Below are positions 11,196-18,745 of a DNA stretch of 64,000 bases, one piece after another; position 1 is the first letter of the stretch, and every line of letters begins with the position of its first letter. The position numbers were made by a program, and so were the translations under genes. The DNA lies in the NCBI GenBank assembly GCA_963748005.1, contig CAVVHH010000002.1, forward strand, positions 310,001 through 374,000. The letters are read 5' to 3'. The notes under the pieces were generated by a model. That model ran no database searches and was not told where the DNA came from. It was given only the letters and a program-made list of their open reading frames with translations. The DNA comes from CAILZL01 sp963748005. GTDB taxonomy: Bacteria; Pseudomonadota; Gammaproteobacteria; Steroidobacterales; Steroidobacteraceae.

Positions 11196-11591
11196 TTAGG
11201 AAACGATGCACAACACCTCACCACCATGACCATCCTGACGTGCCTTGCGGCCAGTCATCACACCCTTGGAGGTGGACACGATGACAACGCCGAGACCACC
11301 CAGAATGGTGGGCAGATCATCCTTACCCTTGTACACCCGGAGACCAGGCTTGCTGACGCGCTCAAGGCGGTCGATAACCGGGCGGCCTTCGTAGTACTTC
11401 AGCTGCACTCGCAGCGTCGGCTTGCCGTCATCTGCGGTCACTGAAAAATCTTCGATATAACCTTCATCCTTCAGCACGCCGGCCAGGGCGAGCTTCATCT
11501 TCGACGAAGGACAGCTGATCTCGGTCTTGCCCGAAGACTGGCCGTTGCGTATGCGGGTCAGGAAATCCGAAATAGGATCCGTCATGCTCAT
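11196..11591 (-). CDS. rpsH: 30S ribosomal protein S8
   Basis: 131 residues. MTDPISDFLTRIRNGQ, the loop KGVMTGRKARQDGHGGEVLC and a central GLRVYKGKDDLPTILGGLG identify S8. It binds 16S rRNA early in assembly and represses the spc operon in enteric bacteria. Start is at 11591 or two codons later (MSMTDP or MTDP). Follows rpsN by 27 nt. Confidence 0.97.
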   Translation of the reverse strand: MSMTDPISDFLTRIRNGQSSGKTEISCPSSKMKLALAGVLKDEGYIEDFSVTADDGKPTLRVQLKYYEGRPVIDRLERVSKPGLRVYKGKDDLPTILGGLGVVIVSTSKGVMTGRKARQDGHGGEVLCIVS

Positions 11592-11618
11592 TTATGTGTG
11601 CTCCAGTGGTTCCAGCTG

Positions 11619-11924
11619 TTACCAGCTGGCCTTTCCGAGGCCCGGGATGTCGCCACGCATGGTGGCTTCACGCAGCTTGGTTCGGGACAAACCAAACTTC
11701 CGGTAGTAGCCGCGCGGGCGGCCGGTGATTGCACAGCGATTCCGCAATCTGCTGGCGCTTGAATCGCGGGGCAGCGCTTGCAGCTTGGCCACCGCAGCTT
11801 CGCGCTCCGCGTCGCCGGTCTTCGGCTGGCGGATGATCTCTTTCAACTCAGCCCGCTTGGCGGCATAGCGCTTGACCAGCGCTTCGCGCTTCGTCTCACG
11901 GTTGATCATCGATGTTTTAGCCAT
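11619..11924 (-). CDS. rpsN: 30S ribosomal protein S14 (long, zinc-free form)
   Basis: 101 residues, the length of the zinc-independent type. MAKTSMINRETKREALVKRY starts it and RNRCAITGRPRGYYRKFGLS carries only one Cys, so the zinc knuckle of the short type is absent. It lies between rplE and rpsH, in the standard spc order. Confidence 0.97.
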   Translation of the reverse strand: MAKTSMINRETKREALVKRYAAKRAELKEIIRQPKTGDAEREAAVAKLQALPRDSSASRLRNRCAITGRPRGYYRKFGLSRTKLREATMRGDIPGLGKASW

Positions 11925-11944
11925 TGCCTGCTAACCCCTGCCGG

Positions 11945-12484
11945 TTACTTACGGAACGGAAAGTTGAATGCTTCCAGCAACGCGCGACCCTGTTTGTCGT
12001 CGGTTGCCGTGGTGGTGATGGTGATATCCATACCGCGAATCGCATCGATCTGGTCGTAGGCGATTTCCGGGAAGATGATCTGTTCCTTCACACCGAAGTT
12101 GTAGTTGCCGCGACCATCGAACGACCGGGCCGAAACGCCGCGGAAGTCGCGAATACGCGGCATGGCGATCGTGATCAGACGATCGAGAAATTCATACATG
12201 CGTGCGCCACGCAGCGTGACCTTGCAGCCGATGGCCTGGCCGTCGCGCACCTTGAAGGTGGCAACCGACTTGCGGGCCTTGGTCACCAGCGGCTTCTGGC
12301 CGGTGATCTTGATCAGGTCGCCCACGGCGTTGTCCATGATCTTCTTGTCGGCCACGGCTTCGCCCACGCCCATGTTGACGGTGATCTTGGTGATCTTCGG
12401 CACCTGCATGACGTTGGCGAGCTCGAGCTTCTGCTTCAGCTCGGGCACCATCTTTTCACGATAAATCTGTTCCAGCCTTGCCAT
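11945..12484 (-). CDS. rplE: 50S ribosomal protein L5
   Basis: 179 residues, the family length. MARLEQIYREKMVPELKQK, then QVPKITKITVNMGVGEA and RDFRGVSARSFDGRGNYNFG. L5 binds 5S rRNA in the central protuberance. The ATG at 12484 is chosen over 12520, whose 12 extra residues are not part of the family. Starts 38 nt after rplX. Confidence 0.98.
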   Translation of the reverse strand: MARLEQIYREKMVPELKQKLELANVMQVPKITKITVNMGVGEAVADKKIMDNAVGDLIKITGQKPLVTKARKSVATFKVRDGQAIGCKVTLRGARMYEFLDRLITIAMPRIRDFRGVSARSFDGRGNYNFGVKEQIIFPEIAYDQIDAIRGMDITITTTATDDKQGRALLEAFNFPFRK

Positions 12485-12522
12485 ATCTTTATACCTGTGC
12501 GACCAGCAATGAACGTTCAACC

Positions 12523-12837
12523 TTAACGGTCGACGACCTCGTTGTTGGATTTGAAATAACGCACCTTGCGGCCGTCAGCCAAAACCTTGAAACCGATCCG
12601 GTCGCCCTTGTTGGCGGCGGCGTTCCACAGCATTACGTTGGACAGATGAATCGACGCTTCCTTCTGCACGATGCCGCCGGGAATGTTCCGCTGCGGATTC
12701 GGCTTGGTATGGCGCTTCACCATGTTCAAGTTTTCGACAATGACGCGACCTTCCAGCAACGCACTGACAGTGCCGCGACGGCCCTTGTCCTTGCCCACCG
12801 TGATCACGACTTCATCACCTTTACGAATCTTGCTCAT
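12523..12837 (-). CDS. rplX: 50S ribosomal protein L24
   Basis: 104 residues with a KOW motif at the N-terminus (KIRKGDEVVITVGKDKGRRG). VIVENLNMVKRHTKPNPQ and GGIVQKEASIHLSNVML follow. L24 initiates 50S assembly by binding the 5' part of 23S rRNA. Starts 31 nt after rplN. Confidence 0.98.
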   Translation of the reverse strand: MSKIRKGDEVVITVGKDKGRRGTVSALLEGRVIVENLNMVKRHTKPNPQRNIPGGIVQKEASIHLSNVMLWNAAANKGDRIGFKVLADGRKVRYFKSNNEVVDR

Positions 12838-12868
12838 AACTCTCGCTCCGCGCCCACTGATGGACGAC

Positions 12869-13237
12869 TTACAGTACTTCGGGGGCCAGCGAGATGATCT
12901 TCATGAACTGCACGTTGCGCAGCTCGCGAGTCACTGGTCCGAAAATACGCGTGCCAATCGGCTCCAACTTGTTGGTCAGCAATACCGCGGCGTTGCCGTC
13001 GAAACGGATCAACGAACCATCGGCGCGACGCACACCATGACGGGTACGCACCACCACGGCGTCGTACACTTCGCCCTTCTTCACCTTGCCGCGCGGAATC
13101 GCATCCTTGACGCTCACCTTGATGACGTCACCCACGGTGGCGTAGCGACGCTTGGAGCCGCCCAGCACCTTGATGCACATCAGGCTGCGCGCTCCGCTGT
13201 TGTCGGCTGCCTTGAGCAATGTCCGCATCTGAATCAT
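12869..13237 (-). CDS. rplN: 50S ribosomal protein L14
   Basis: 122 residues: MIQMRTLLKAADNSGARSLM and GDVIKVSVKDAIPRGKVKKG are diagnostic. L14 forms bridge B8 with 16S rRNA and is the target of the silencing factor RsfS. First gene of the classical spc operon; here only 42 nt follow rpsQ. No promoter is evident in that gap, but a terminator-like hairpin overlaps the rpsQ stop. Confidence 0.98.
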   Translation of the reverse strand: MIQMRTLLKAADNSGARSLMCIKVLGGSKRRYATVGDVIKVSVKDAIPRGKVKKGEVYDAVVVRTRHGVRRADGSLIRFDGNAAVLLTNKLEPIGTRIFGPVTRELRNVQFMKIISLAPEVL

Positions 13238-13267
13238 GTTTAAGCTTCCACTCTAGCTTCTTGTCCG

Positions 13268-13290
13268 AAAACGCAGGCCTTAGGCCTGCG
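13268..13290 (-). terminator. Terminator-like hairpin at the rpsQ stop codon (S10/spc boundary)
   Basis: CGCAGGCC and GGCCTGCG form a perfect 8-bp stem (13272-13290) whose 3-nt loop is exactly the TAA stop of rpsQ, followed by TTTT on the minus strand. It falls where the S10 operon ends and the spc operon begins in E. coli. With only four Ts it is more likely an attenuator than a full stop. Confidence 0.6.
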
Positions 13291-13567
13291 CGCGGGTAAC
13301 CACACGGGCCAGACGCCATGCCTTGCGGCGCGACAGCGGACGGCACTCGACGATCTCCACCACATCGCCCTCTTTCGATTCGCCGGCCTCGTCATGGGCC
13401 AGCAGCTTGGTGGTGCGACGCACGTACTTGCCGTACTGCGGGTGCTTGACCAGACGCTCAACCGATACGGTGATCGTCTTCTGCATCTTGTTGCTGACCA
13501 CTTTGCCGGTCAGCAGACGGATGGTCTTCGCGGTGGCGGCCTGCTCAGTCACAACTGGTTCGCTCAT
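13280..13567 (-). CDS. rpsQ: 30S ribosomal protein S17
   Basis: 95 residues. GKVVSNKMQKTITVSVERLV, HPQYGKYVRRTTKLLAHDE and the OB-fold end ECRPLSRRKAWRLARVV identify S17, a primary 16S rRNA binder. Its ATG overlaps the rpmC stop by one base (TAATG), which suggests coupled translation. N-terminus slightly longer than in E. coli (84). Confidence 0.97.
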   Translation of the reverse strand: MSEPVVTEQAATAKTIRLLTGKVVSNKMQKTITVSVERLVKHPQYGKYVRRTTKLLAHDEAGESKEGDVVEIVECRPLSRRKAWRLARVVTRAQA

Positions 13568-13776
13568 TACTTGGCACCTTTGGCAGTGCGAGCCTGCTCG
13601 CCCATCACTGTCTTGAGTCGCGCAACATTCTTGCGCACCTTGGCAATCTGATCCGGCTTGACGGTCTGGCCGGTGGCCAGCGCCATGCGCAGGTTGAATT
13701 GTTCGCGACGCAGCTGCAGCAACTCGGTGCGCAGCTCAGCAGTCGACTTCTGACGAAATTCTTTGGCGTCCATCAA
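13567..13776 (-). CDS. rpmC: 50S ribosomal protein L29
   Basis: 69 residues, two helices: MDAKEFRQKSTAELRTELL and QFNLRMALATGQTVKPDQI. L29 sits at the tunnel exit next to L23 and is part of the docking site for signal recognition particle and trigger factor. Start ATG at 13776 or one codon later. Overlaps rpsQ by one base. Confidence 0.97.
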   Translation of the reverse strand: MMDAKEFRQKSTAELRTELLQLRREQFNLRMALATGQTVKPDQIAKVRKNVARLKTVMGEQARTAKGAK

Positions 13777-13785
13777 CGCAGCCCC

Positions 13786-14199
13786 TTAACGAACTTGGCG
13801 TGAAACAAACTGGGTGGCAACGGACAACTTGGAAGCGGCCAGACGAAATGCTTCACGGGCAATTTCTTCCGTCACGCCTTCCATCTCGAACAGCACCTTG
13901 CCGGGCAGCACCTTGGCCACGTAGTACTCCACGTTGCCCTTGCCGCTACCCATGCGCACTTCCAGCGGCTTCTTGGTGATTGGCACATCCGGAAACACGC
14001 GAATCCAGACCTGACCACCACGCTTCACATAGCGGGTCATGGCACGACGCGCCGCTTCGATTTCACGTGCCGTCATGCGGGCGCGCTCAGTGGTCTTCAG
14101 GCCATATTCGCCGAACGCCACAGTGCTACCACGCTGAGCCAGGCCGCCAAGGCTGCCCTTGAACTGCTTGCGGAACTTGGTACGTTTTGGTTGCATCAT
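13786..14199 (-). CDS. rplP: 50S ribosomal protein L16
   Basis: 137 residues. MQPKRTKFRKQFKGSLGGLA, RGGQVWIRVFPDVPITKKPL and RMGSGKGNVEYYVAKVLPGK are diagnostic. L16 helps to shape the A site and peptidyl transferase centre. The Arg targeted by the L16 oxygenase YcfD in the family lies in the GKGN-V-E-Y-Y neighbourhood. Ends 9 nt before rpmC. Confidence 0.98.
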   Translation of the reverse strand: MMQPKRTKFRKQFKGSLGGLAQRGSTVAFGEYGLKTTERARMTAREIEAARRAMTRYVKRGGQVWIRVFPDVPITKKPLEVRMGSGKGNVEYYVAKVLPGKVLFEMEGVTEEIAREAFRLAASKLSVATQFVSRQVR

Positions 14200-14220
14200 G
14201 ATGAAAACTCTCCGCTGACC

Positions 14221-14913
14221 TTAGACCGCAACTTCAACAGCTGGGGCCGCTTCAGCAGCAAACTTGGCATCGGCGCCGGTGAACACTTCGCCCTTGAAGA
14301 TCCAGCACTTCACACCAATGATGCCGTAGGTGGTCTTGGCTTCAGCCAGACCGTAGTCAATCTCGGCGCGGAACGTGTGCAGCGGAATGCGGCCTTCGCG
14401 CACCCACTCGGTACGGGCAATTTCCGCACCGTTCAAACGACCCGACAGACGGATCTTGATGCCCAGTGCGCCAATGCGCATGGTGTTCATCACCGAACGC
14501 TTCATGGCGCGGCGGAACATGACGCGACGCTCCAGCTGCTGCGCGATGCTTTCTGCAACCAGCTGCGCATCGAGTTCCGGCTTGCGGATCTCGGCGATGT
14601 TGATACGCACGTCGGCGACCGGCATCTTCATCAGCTTCGCAGCCTGAGCGCGCAGCTTTTCGATGTCCTCACCCTTCTTGCCAATCACCACACCCGGACG
14701 CGCCGTGTTGATGGTGATGTTGACCTTGCGCGCTGCGCGCTCGATCTGGATTCGGCTGACCGAGGCTTCGCTGAGCTTCTTCTTCAGAAGTTCGCGAACC
14801 TGGAAGTCCGAATACACGAACGCCGGGAAGCTGCGCGTCGGGGCGTACCACTTCGACGTCCAGTCGCGTGTGATACCGAGGCGGATGCCAACTGGATTTA
14901 CTTTTTGACCCAT
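14221..14913 (-). CDS. rpsC: 30S ribosomal protein S3
   Basis: 230 residues. MGQKVNPVGIRLGITRDWTS opens it, the KH domain shows RPGVVIGKKGEDIEKLRAQ (GKKG loop), and the C-terminal domain has RIPLHTFRAEIDYGLAEAKT and YGIIGVKCWIFKGEV. S3 guards the mRNA entry with S4 and S5. Starts 41 nt after rplV. Confidence 0.98.
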   Translation of the reverse strand: MGQKVNPVGIRLGITRDWTSKWYAPTRSFPAFVYSDFQVRELLKKKLSEASVSRIQIERAARKVNITINTARPGVVIGKKGEDIEKLRAQAAKLMKMPVADVRINIAEIRKPELDAQLVAESIAQQLERRVMFRRAMKRSVMNTMRIGALGIKIRLSGRLNGAEIARTEWVREGRIPLHTFRAEIDYGLAEAKTTYGIIGVKCWIFKGEVFTGADAKFAAEAAPAVEVAV

Positions 14914-14954
14914 GTGCTGAACTCTTTAACGCGTACAGTAATCAGGCAAACGCC

Positions 14955-15296
14955 TTAACCCTGCTTGCCGTCCCCCACCGTGACAGAAATATGGCTATTG
15001 CGCTTCCAGATGCGGGCGCCGCGACCTTTGGCGCGTGCATGAAACCGCTTCAGAACCGGCGCGATATCCACCGTGATGTACTCGACCTTCAACTCATCGA
15101 TATCAGCGCTCAAGTTGTTCTCGGCGTTCGCCACCGCAGACTCGAGCACCTTCAGAATCAGATCCGCACCCTTCTTGGGGGTGAAGCGCAACGTCGCCAG
15201 CGCCTGACCGACCGGCTTGCCACGGACCATGTCCGCCACCAGACGGCACTTCTGCGGCGAAATGCGCGCATTCTTCAATTTGGCAGCTACTTGCAT
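14955..15296 (-). CDS. rplV: 50S ribosomal protein L22
   Basis: 113 residues. ARISPQKCRLVADMVRGKPV and the C-terminal beta-hairpin region RFHARAKGRGARIWKRNSHI, which lines the tunnel constriction, identify L22. Separated by 2 nt from rpsS. Confidence 0.98.
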   Translation of the reverse strand: MQVAAKLKNARISPQKCRLVADMVRGKPVGQALATLRFTPKKGADLILKVLESAVANAENNLSADIDELKVEYITVDIAPVLKRFHARAKGRGARIWKRNSHISVTVGDGKQG

Positions 15297-15298
15297 AG

Positions 15299-15568
15299 TT
15301 AGGCCTTCTTATCGCCTGAGTGGGACTTGAAGGTGCGCGTTGGCGCAAATTCGCCCAGCTTGTGACCGACCATGTTTTCCGACACCAGCACCGGCAGGTG
15401 CTGCTTGCCGTTATGCACAGCGATGGTCAAACCAACCATATCCGGCAGGATCATCGAACGACGCGACCAGGTCTTGATGGGACGGCGGTCATTCTTGTCC
15501 ACTGCAGTACGCACCTTCTTGGCCAGGTGCAGGTCCACAAAGGGACCTTTCTTGATCGAACGAGGCAC
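15299..15568 (-). CDS. rpsS: 30S ribosomal protein S19
   Basis: 89 residues: MPRSIKKGPFVDLHLAKKV, KTWSRRSMILPDMVGLTIAV and VSENMVGHKLGEFAPTRTFK. S19 forms a complex with S13 in the 30S head and bridges to the 50S. Between rplB and rplV in standard order. Confidence 0.98.
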   Translation of the reverse strand: MPRSIKKGPFVDLHLAKKVRTAVDKNDRRPIKTWSRRSMILPDMVGLTIAVHNGKQHLPVLVSENMVGHKLGEFAPTRTFKSHSGDKKA

Positions 15569-15586
15569 TTGTTACTCCTCCAAGGA

Positions 15587-16411
15587 TCAGTTACGGCGCC
15601 GCACGATCATGCCGGCGGTGCGCTTGTTGTGGCGGGTCTTCTTGCCCTTGGTCTTCCAGCCCCATGGGCTGACCGGATGCGGGTTACCTTGACCCGACTT
15701 ACCTTCACCACCACCATGCGGGTGATCCACAGGATTCATTACTACACCGCGAACCGTGGGACGAATACCCAGCCAGCGCTTGGCGCCGGCTTTGCCGAAG
15801 CTGCGCAGGTTGTGTTCGCCATTACCGACTTCGCCGATGGTCGCGCGGCAATCAACGTGCACCTTGCGGGTTTCGTTGGAGCGCAGACGCACCGTGGCAT
15901 ATGAACCTTCGCGAGCTGCCAGCTGGGCGGAACCGCCGGCGCTGCGCGCCAGCTGCGCACCCTTACCCGGCTTCAACTCAACGCAGTGAATAGTCGAACC
16001 CACTGGAATGTGACGCAGCTGCATCGCATTGCCCGACTTGATTGGCGCTTCAGGCCCCGAAGTAATCACATCGCCAGCAGCAACCCCCTTGGGGGCGATG
16101 ATGTAGCGACGTTCGCCATCGGCGTACAACACCAGAGCTAGATGCGCACTGCGGTTCGGATCGTATTCAAGACGCTCAATCTTGCCTTCGATGCCATCCT
16201 TGTCGCGCAGAAAATCGACAATGCGATATTTCTGCTTGTGGCCACCGCCCTTGTGACGGGTAGTGATGCGACCGAAGTGGTTGCGCGCGCCGGTGGAATT
16301 CTTTGCCACCAGCAGCGACGTTACCGGTTCACCCTTGTGCAGGTGCGAGCGATCGATCTTGACCTGGAAGCGCCGTCCAGGAGATGTCGGTTTAGCTTTG
16401 ATAAGAGCCAT
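15587..16411 (-). CDS. rplB: 50S ribosomal protein L2
   Basis: 274 residues. The N-terminal OB region has GRNNFGR-type sequence (GARNHFGRITTRHKGGGHKQ). The C-terminal catalytic-centre contact is VMNPVDHPHGGGEGKSGQG, containing the conserved His of L2. Essential for subunit association and peptidyl transfer. Follows rplW after 34 nt. Confidence 0.98.
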   Translation of the reverse strand: MALIKAKPTSPGRRFQVKIDRSHLHKGEPVTSLLVAKNSTGARNHFGRITTRHKGGGHKQKYRIVDFLRDKDGIEGKIERLEYDPNRSAHLALVLYADGERRYIIAPKGVAAGDVITSGPEAPIKSGNAMQLRHIPVGSTIHCVELKPGKGAQLARSAGGSAQLAAREGSYATVRLRSNETRKVHVDCRATIGEVGNGEHNLRSFGKAGAKRWLGIRPTVRGVVMNPVDHPHGGGEGKSGQGNPHPVSPWGWKTKGKKTRHNKRTAGMIVRRRN

Positions 16412-16445
16412 GTTCTTTAGCTTCCGTTAAATTCAACCGGCCGAA

Positions 16446-16769
16446 TCAGGCTTCGGTGCCGGCAAATTCAATCGTCTGACCCGGCGCCAGGCGCACATAG
16501 GCCTTCTTGAAATCCGAACGCCAGCCGAGACGCTGACCGAAGCGCTTCTGCTTGCCGATCGCGTTCACCACGTTGACTTCGGACACCTTCACTTCAAACA
16601 GCATTTCCACAGCCGCCTTGATTTCAGGCTTGCTGGCATCACGACGCACGCGGAACACCACTTGATTCGAATCCTGGGTAGCGCGCGCGCTCTTTTCGGA
16701 GACATGCGGCGCCAGCAGGATGCTCAACATCCTTTCCTTGCTTGGCTTGTTAATGCTTTGTGAGCTCAT
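16446..16769 (-). CDS. rplW: 50S ribosomal protein L23
   Basis: 107 residues. MLSILLAPHVSEKSARATQD and EIKAAVEMLFEVKVSEVNVV are typical. L23 is the trigger-factor and SRP docking protein at the tunnel exit. The first ATG (16769) overlaps the rplD stop by 4 nt (ATGA), which supports this start and translational coupling. Confidence 0.97.
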   Translation of the reverse strand: MSSQSINKPSKERMLSILLAPHVSEKSARATQDSNQVVFRVRRDASKPEIKAAVEMLFEVKVSEVNVVNAIGKQKRFGQRLGWRSDFKKAYVRLAPGQTIEFAGTEA

Positions 16770-17371
16770 GCCAGCTTCTCCTCGAGTACACGAACCGCGC
16801 CCACGGTCGCCAGTACGTTGTCGTAGCTGGCCAGACTCAGCGGATCAACCGAGGCCGCAGGCAACACATCCACATAGGGCAGATTGCGCGCCGCGAGCTC
16901 CAGCTTCTCGTCAAAGCCCTCGATCAACACCAGCACGCGCTCCAGACCAAACTCCTTGAGCTTGGCGAGCAGCAGCTTGGTCTTGGGCGCTTCAATCTCC
17001 AGCGACTCCACCACCGAGAAACGGTCTTCGCGAGCCAGCTGCGACAGCATCACCTGCAGAGCAGCGCGATACATCTTGCGGTTGACCTTCTGCGAGTAGT
17101 CGCGCGGACGTGCAGCAAACGCACGACCACCGCCCACCCAGATTGGGCTGCGGATGGAACCGGCGCGAGCACCACCGGTGCCCTTTTGATTCCACGGTTT
17201 GCGACCACCACCGCGAACCTCAGCCTTGCTGAGTTGACGCTTGGTGCCGGCGCGACCGGCAGCCATGTAGGCCACGACCACCTGATGTACCAGGGTTTCA
17301 TTGAATTCACGCGCGAAGGTTGCATCGGAAACCTGCAACTCGGCGCCTTTGTTGACCAGCTTGAGCTTCAT
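16766..17371 (-). CDS. rplD: 50S ribosomal protein L4
   Basis: 201 residues. The tunnel loop is KRQLSKAEVRGGGRKPWNQK followed by GTGGARAGSIRSPIWVGGG. In enteric bacteria L4 also represses its own S10 operon by acting on the leader upstream of rpsJ. Here rpsJ is 19 kb away, so any L4 control of this half would have to act on the new leader upstream of rplC. Overlaps rplW by 4 nt. Confidence 0.98.
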   Translation of the reverse strand: MKLKLVNKGAELQVSDATFAREFNETLVHQVVVAYMAAGRAGTKRQLSKAEVRGGGRKPWNQKGTGGARAGSIRSPIWVGGGRAFAARPRDYSQKVNRKMYRAALQVMLSQLAREDRFSVVESLEIEAPKTKLLLAKLKEFGLERVLVLIEGFDEKLELAARNLPYVDVLPAASVDPLSLASYDNVLATVGAVRVLEEKLA

Positions 17372-17385
17372 GATGGTCTACTAAC

Positions 17386-18078
17386 TTATTTCTTGGTGGG
17401 AGCCAGCTTGACGCGCGCGGCGCGACGAGCTGCCTTCACTGAATGACGAACAAATACTTCGCCGCCTGGAGCACCCGGTACCGCGCCACGAATCAGCAAC
17501 AGGTTGCGCTCGACATCGACGCGCACGACTTGCAGATTTTCGATGGTGACGCGATCCACACCCATGTGACCCGACATGCGCTTGCCCAGGAACACGCGGC
17601 CCGGCGTCTGACGCTGACCGATCGAACCAGGAGCACGATGCGTGACGGAGTGACCGTGCGAAGCAGGACCGCCACCGAAGTGGTGACGCTTCATGGTGCC
17701 GGCAAAACCCTTACCGATCGTAGTGCCAGCCACATCCACTGCCTGACCAGCAGCGAACAGACTCACCGTCAATTCAGCGCCCGGCTGCACATCGGTGGTT
17801 TCGCCGGTAGCCAGGCGGAACTCAACCTGCGAGGCGCCCGGAGCGACCTTGACCTTGGCATAGTGACCCACCTGAGGCTTGGCAACTCGGGAAGGTTTGC
17901 GGCTGCCATAGGCAACCTGCACAGCGCGATAACCATCGCTTTCCGCCGTCTTCACCTGCGTGACACGGTTCGGCAGCGCTTCGATCACGGTCACCGGCAC
18001 AGATTCGCCGGTCTCCGTGAACACGCGCGTCATGCCGGCCTTGCGACCGACCAGACCCAAGGTCTTGACAGTGCTCAT
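17386..18078 (-). CDS. rplC: 50S ribosomal protein L3
   Basis: 230 residues. MSTVKTLGLVGRKAGMTRVF opens it; the central extension has HFGGGPASHGHSVTHRAPG and IGQRQTPGRVFLGKRMSGHM, reaching the peptidyl transferase centre. L3 is one of the two proteins that start 50S assembly. In nearly all bacteria it directly follows rpsJ. Here the capsule island replaces that neighbour, and the gene has its own promoter (18313-18340) and leader. Confidence 0.98.
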   Translation of the reverse strand: MSTVKTLGLVGRKAGMTRVFTETGESVPVTVIEALPNRVTQVKTAESDGYRAVQVAYGSRKPSRVAKPQVGHYAKVKVAPGASQVEFRLATGETTDVQPGAELTVSLFAAGQAVDVAGTTIGKGFAGTMKRHHFGGGPASHGHSVTHRAPGSIGQRQTPGRVFLGKRMSGHMGVDRVTIENLQVVRVDVERNLLLIRGAVPGAPGGEVFVRHSVKAARRAARVKLAPTKK

Positions 18079-18306
18079 CTAAAATTCCTCATCTCACCAC
18101 GCCAGCTTCGATTGGCTGACGTTGAAACATTCATGCTGGCACCCGACAGGGCACACAGCAGCTTTGCAGGCTTGGTGAAGTCACCAGCCCCGCTACCAGG
18201 GACTCAAGCTGCGGTTTACCGAGAGGGAGGCGCGCCCCTGAGTTAATTGGGGACACACATCGCTCAAGCGGTACCCCGTCAGGGCCAGACCTCGGCGCGT
18301 AAAGAG
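18079..18306 (-). promoter_or_regulatory. Long 5' leader of the rplC transcript, possible r-protein control element
   Basis: About 230 nt between the predicted promoter and the rplC start, with no gene. It contains an imperfect hairpin at 18169-18190 (GGTGA/TCACC core extended by GGC/GCC) and other GC-rich segments. A long leader before the first S10-operon gene under a dedicated promoter is what an L4-type autoregulatory element would look like. That role is inference; no match to the known L4 target could be established. Confidence 0.35.
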
Positions 18307-18312
18307 GCGCGT

Positions 18313-18340
18313 ATTCTAGTGATGCCGGCCTGGTTTGCAA
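18313..18340 (-). promoter_or_regulatory. Sigma70 promoter for the rplC-rpsQ (S10) transcript
   Basis: On the minus strand: -35 TTGCAA (18340-18335), 16-nt spacer, -10 TAGAAT (18318-18313), then a GC-rich discriminator (ACGCGCC), a feature of stringently controlled ribosomal promoters. It is needed because rpsJ transcription ends at 37225-37250. Confidence 0.6.
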
Positions 18341-18384
18341 GCCCTGGCAGGAAAAAACTGCAGGAAAACCTATTTATTTTCGGT

Positions 18385-18444
18385 GTAGGGGCCGTTCGCG
18401 AACGGCCCTTCTCTTGGGAGGGTCGCTCGCGAGCGCCCCCCTAC
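18385..18444. repeat. REP-like inverted pair upstream of rplC
   Basis: GTAGGGGCCGTTCGCGAACGGCCC (imperfect 24-nt palindrome core; positions 18385-18408) faces a second palindrome centred on GCTCGCGAGC that ends GCCCCCCTAC (to 18444). The two halves are in opposite orientation, as in a BIME pair. Single copies of the same family are at 42484 and 46772. Confidence 0.65.
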
Positions 18445-18451
18445 GTCATCC

Positions 18452-18484
18452 CATCAGTTCAACTTGATCTGCACAACCACACCG
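18452..18484 (-). repeat. Duplicated 3' end of rpsJ (left edge of the capsule island)
   Basis: 24 bases identical to the last codons and stop of rpsJ at 37356-37379, one mismatch, then 8 more identical bases. On the minus strand it encodes a VQIKLN-stop ending, and the preceding residues (LQIGVV against LPAGVD) still resemble S10. It has the form of a left attachment site or insertion scar. Confidence 0.8.
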
Positions 18485-18745
18485 ATCTGCAGGCGGTTTA
18501 TGCCAGAAAGACAGCAGGAATGAACAACGGTATGGCCGATCATTCTATCGGAGCCGCCTGACTTTCCGTGTTGATTTCATCCTGTATTGGGGCGAGCGTG
18601 CCGGGCGCGGGCTGATTCCACCCTCACCGCAACAGCCGCGCTCATCTGGGCCTAGGAATAAACAGGCGTTTCCAGTTGTTTCCCACCCACGGGCGCAGTG
18701 GCGGCGGGTATCATGCGCCTACTGTCAGCACCGGACACAGGATGC
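18485..18745. other. Non-coding stretch between the rpsJ remnant and the first glycosyltransferase
   Basis: About 260 bases without a supportable gene. A short minus-strand frame runs into the rpsJ remnant but starts nowhere convincing. The promoter of the 18746 gene should lie here, though no clear -35/-10 pair could be picked. Confidence 0.5.

Noticed and set aside
18247..18561. 104-codon plus-strand frame upstream of rplC
   Set aside because: It runs across the rplC promoter, the REP pair and the rpsJ remnant and has no recognisable protein features.
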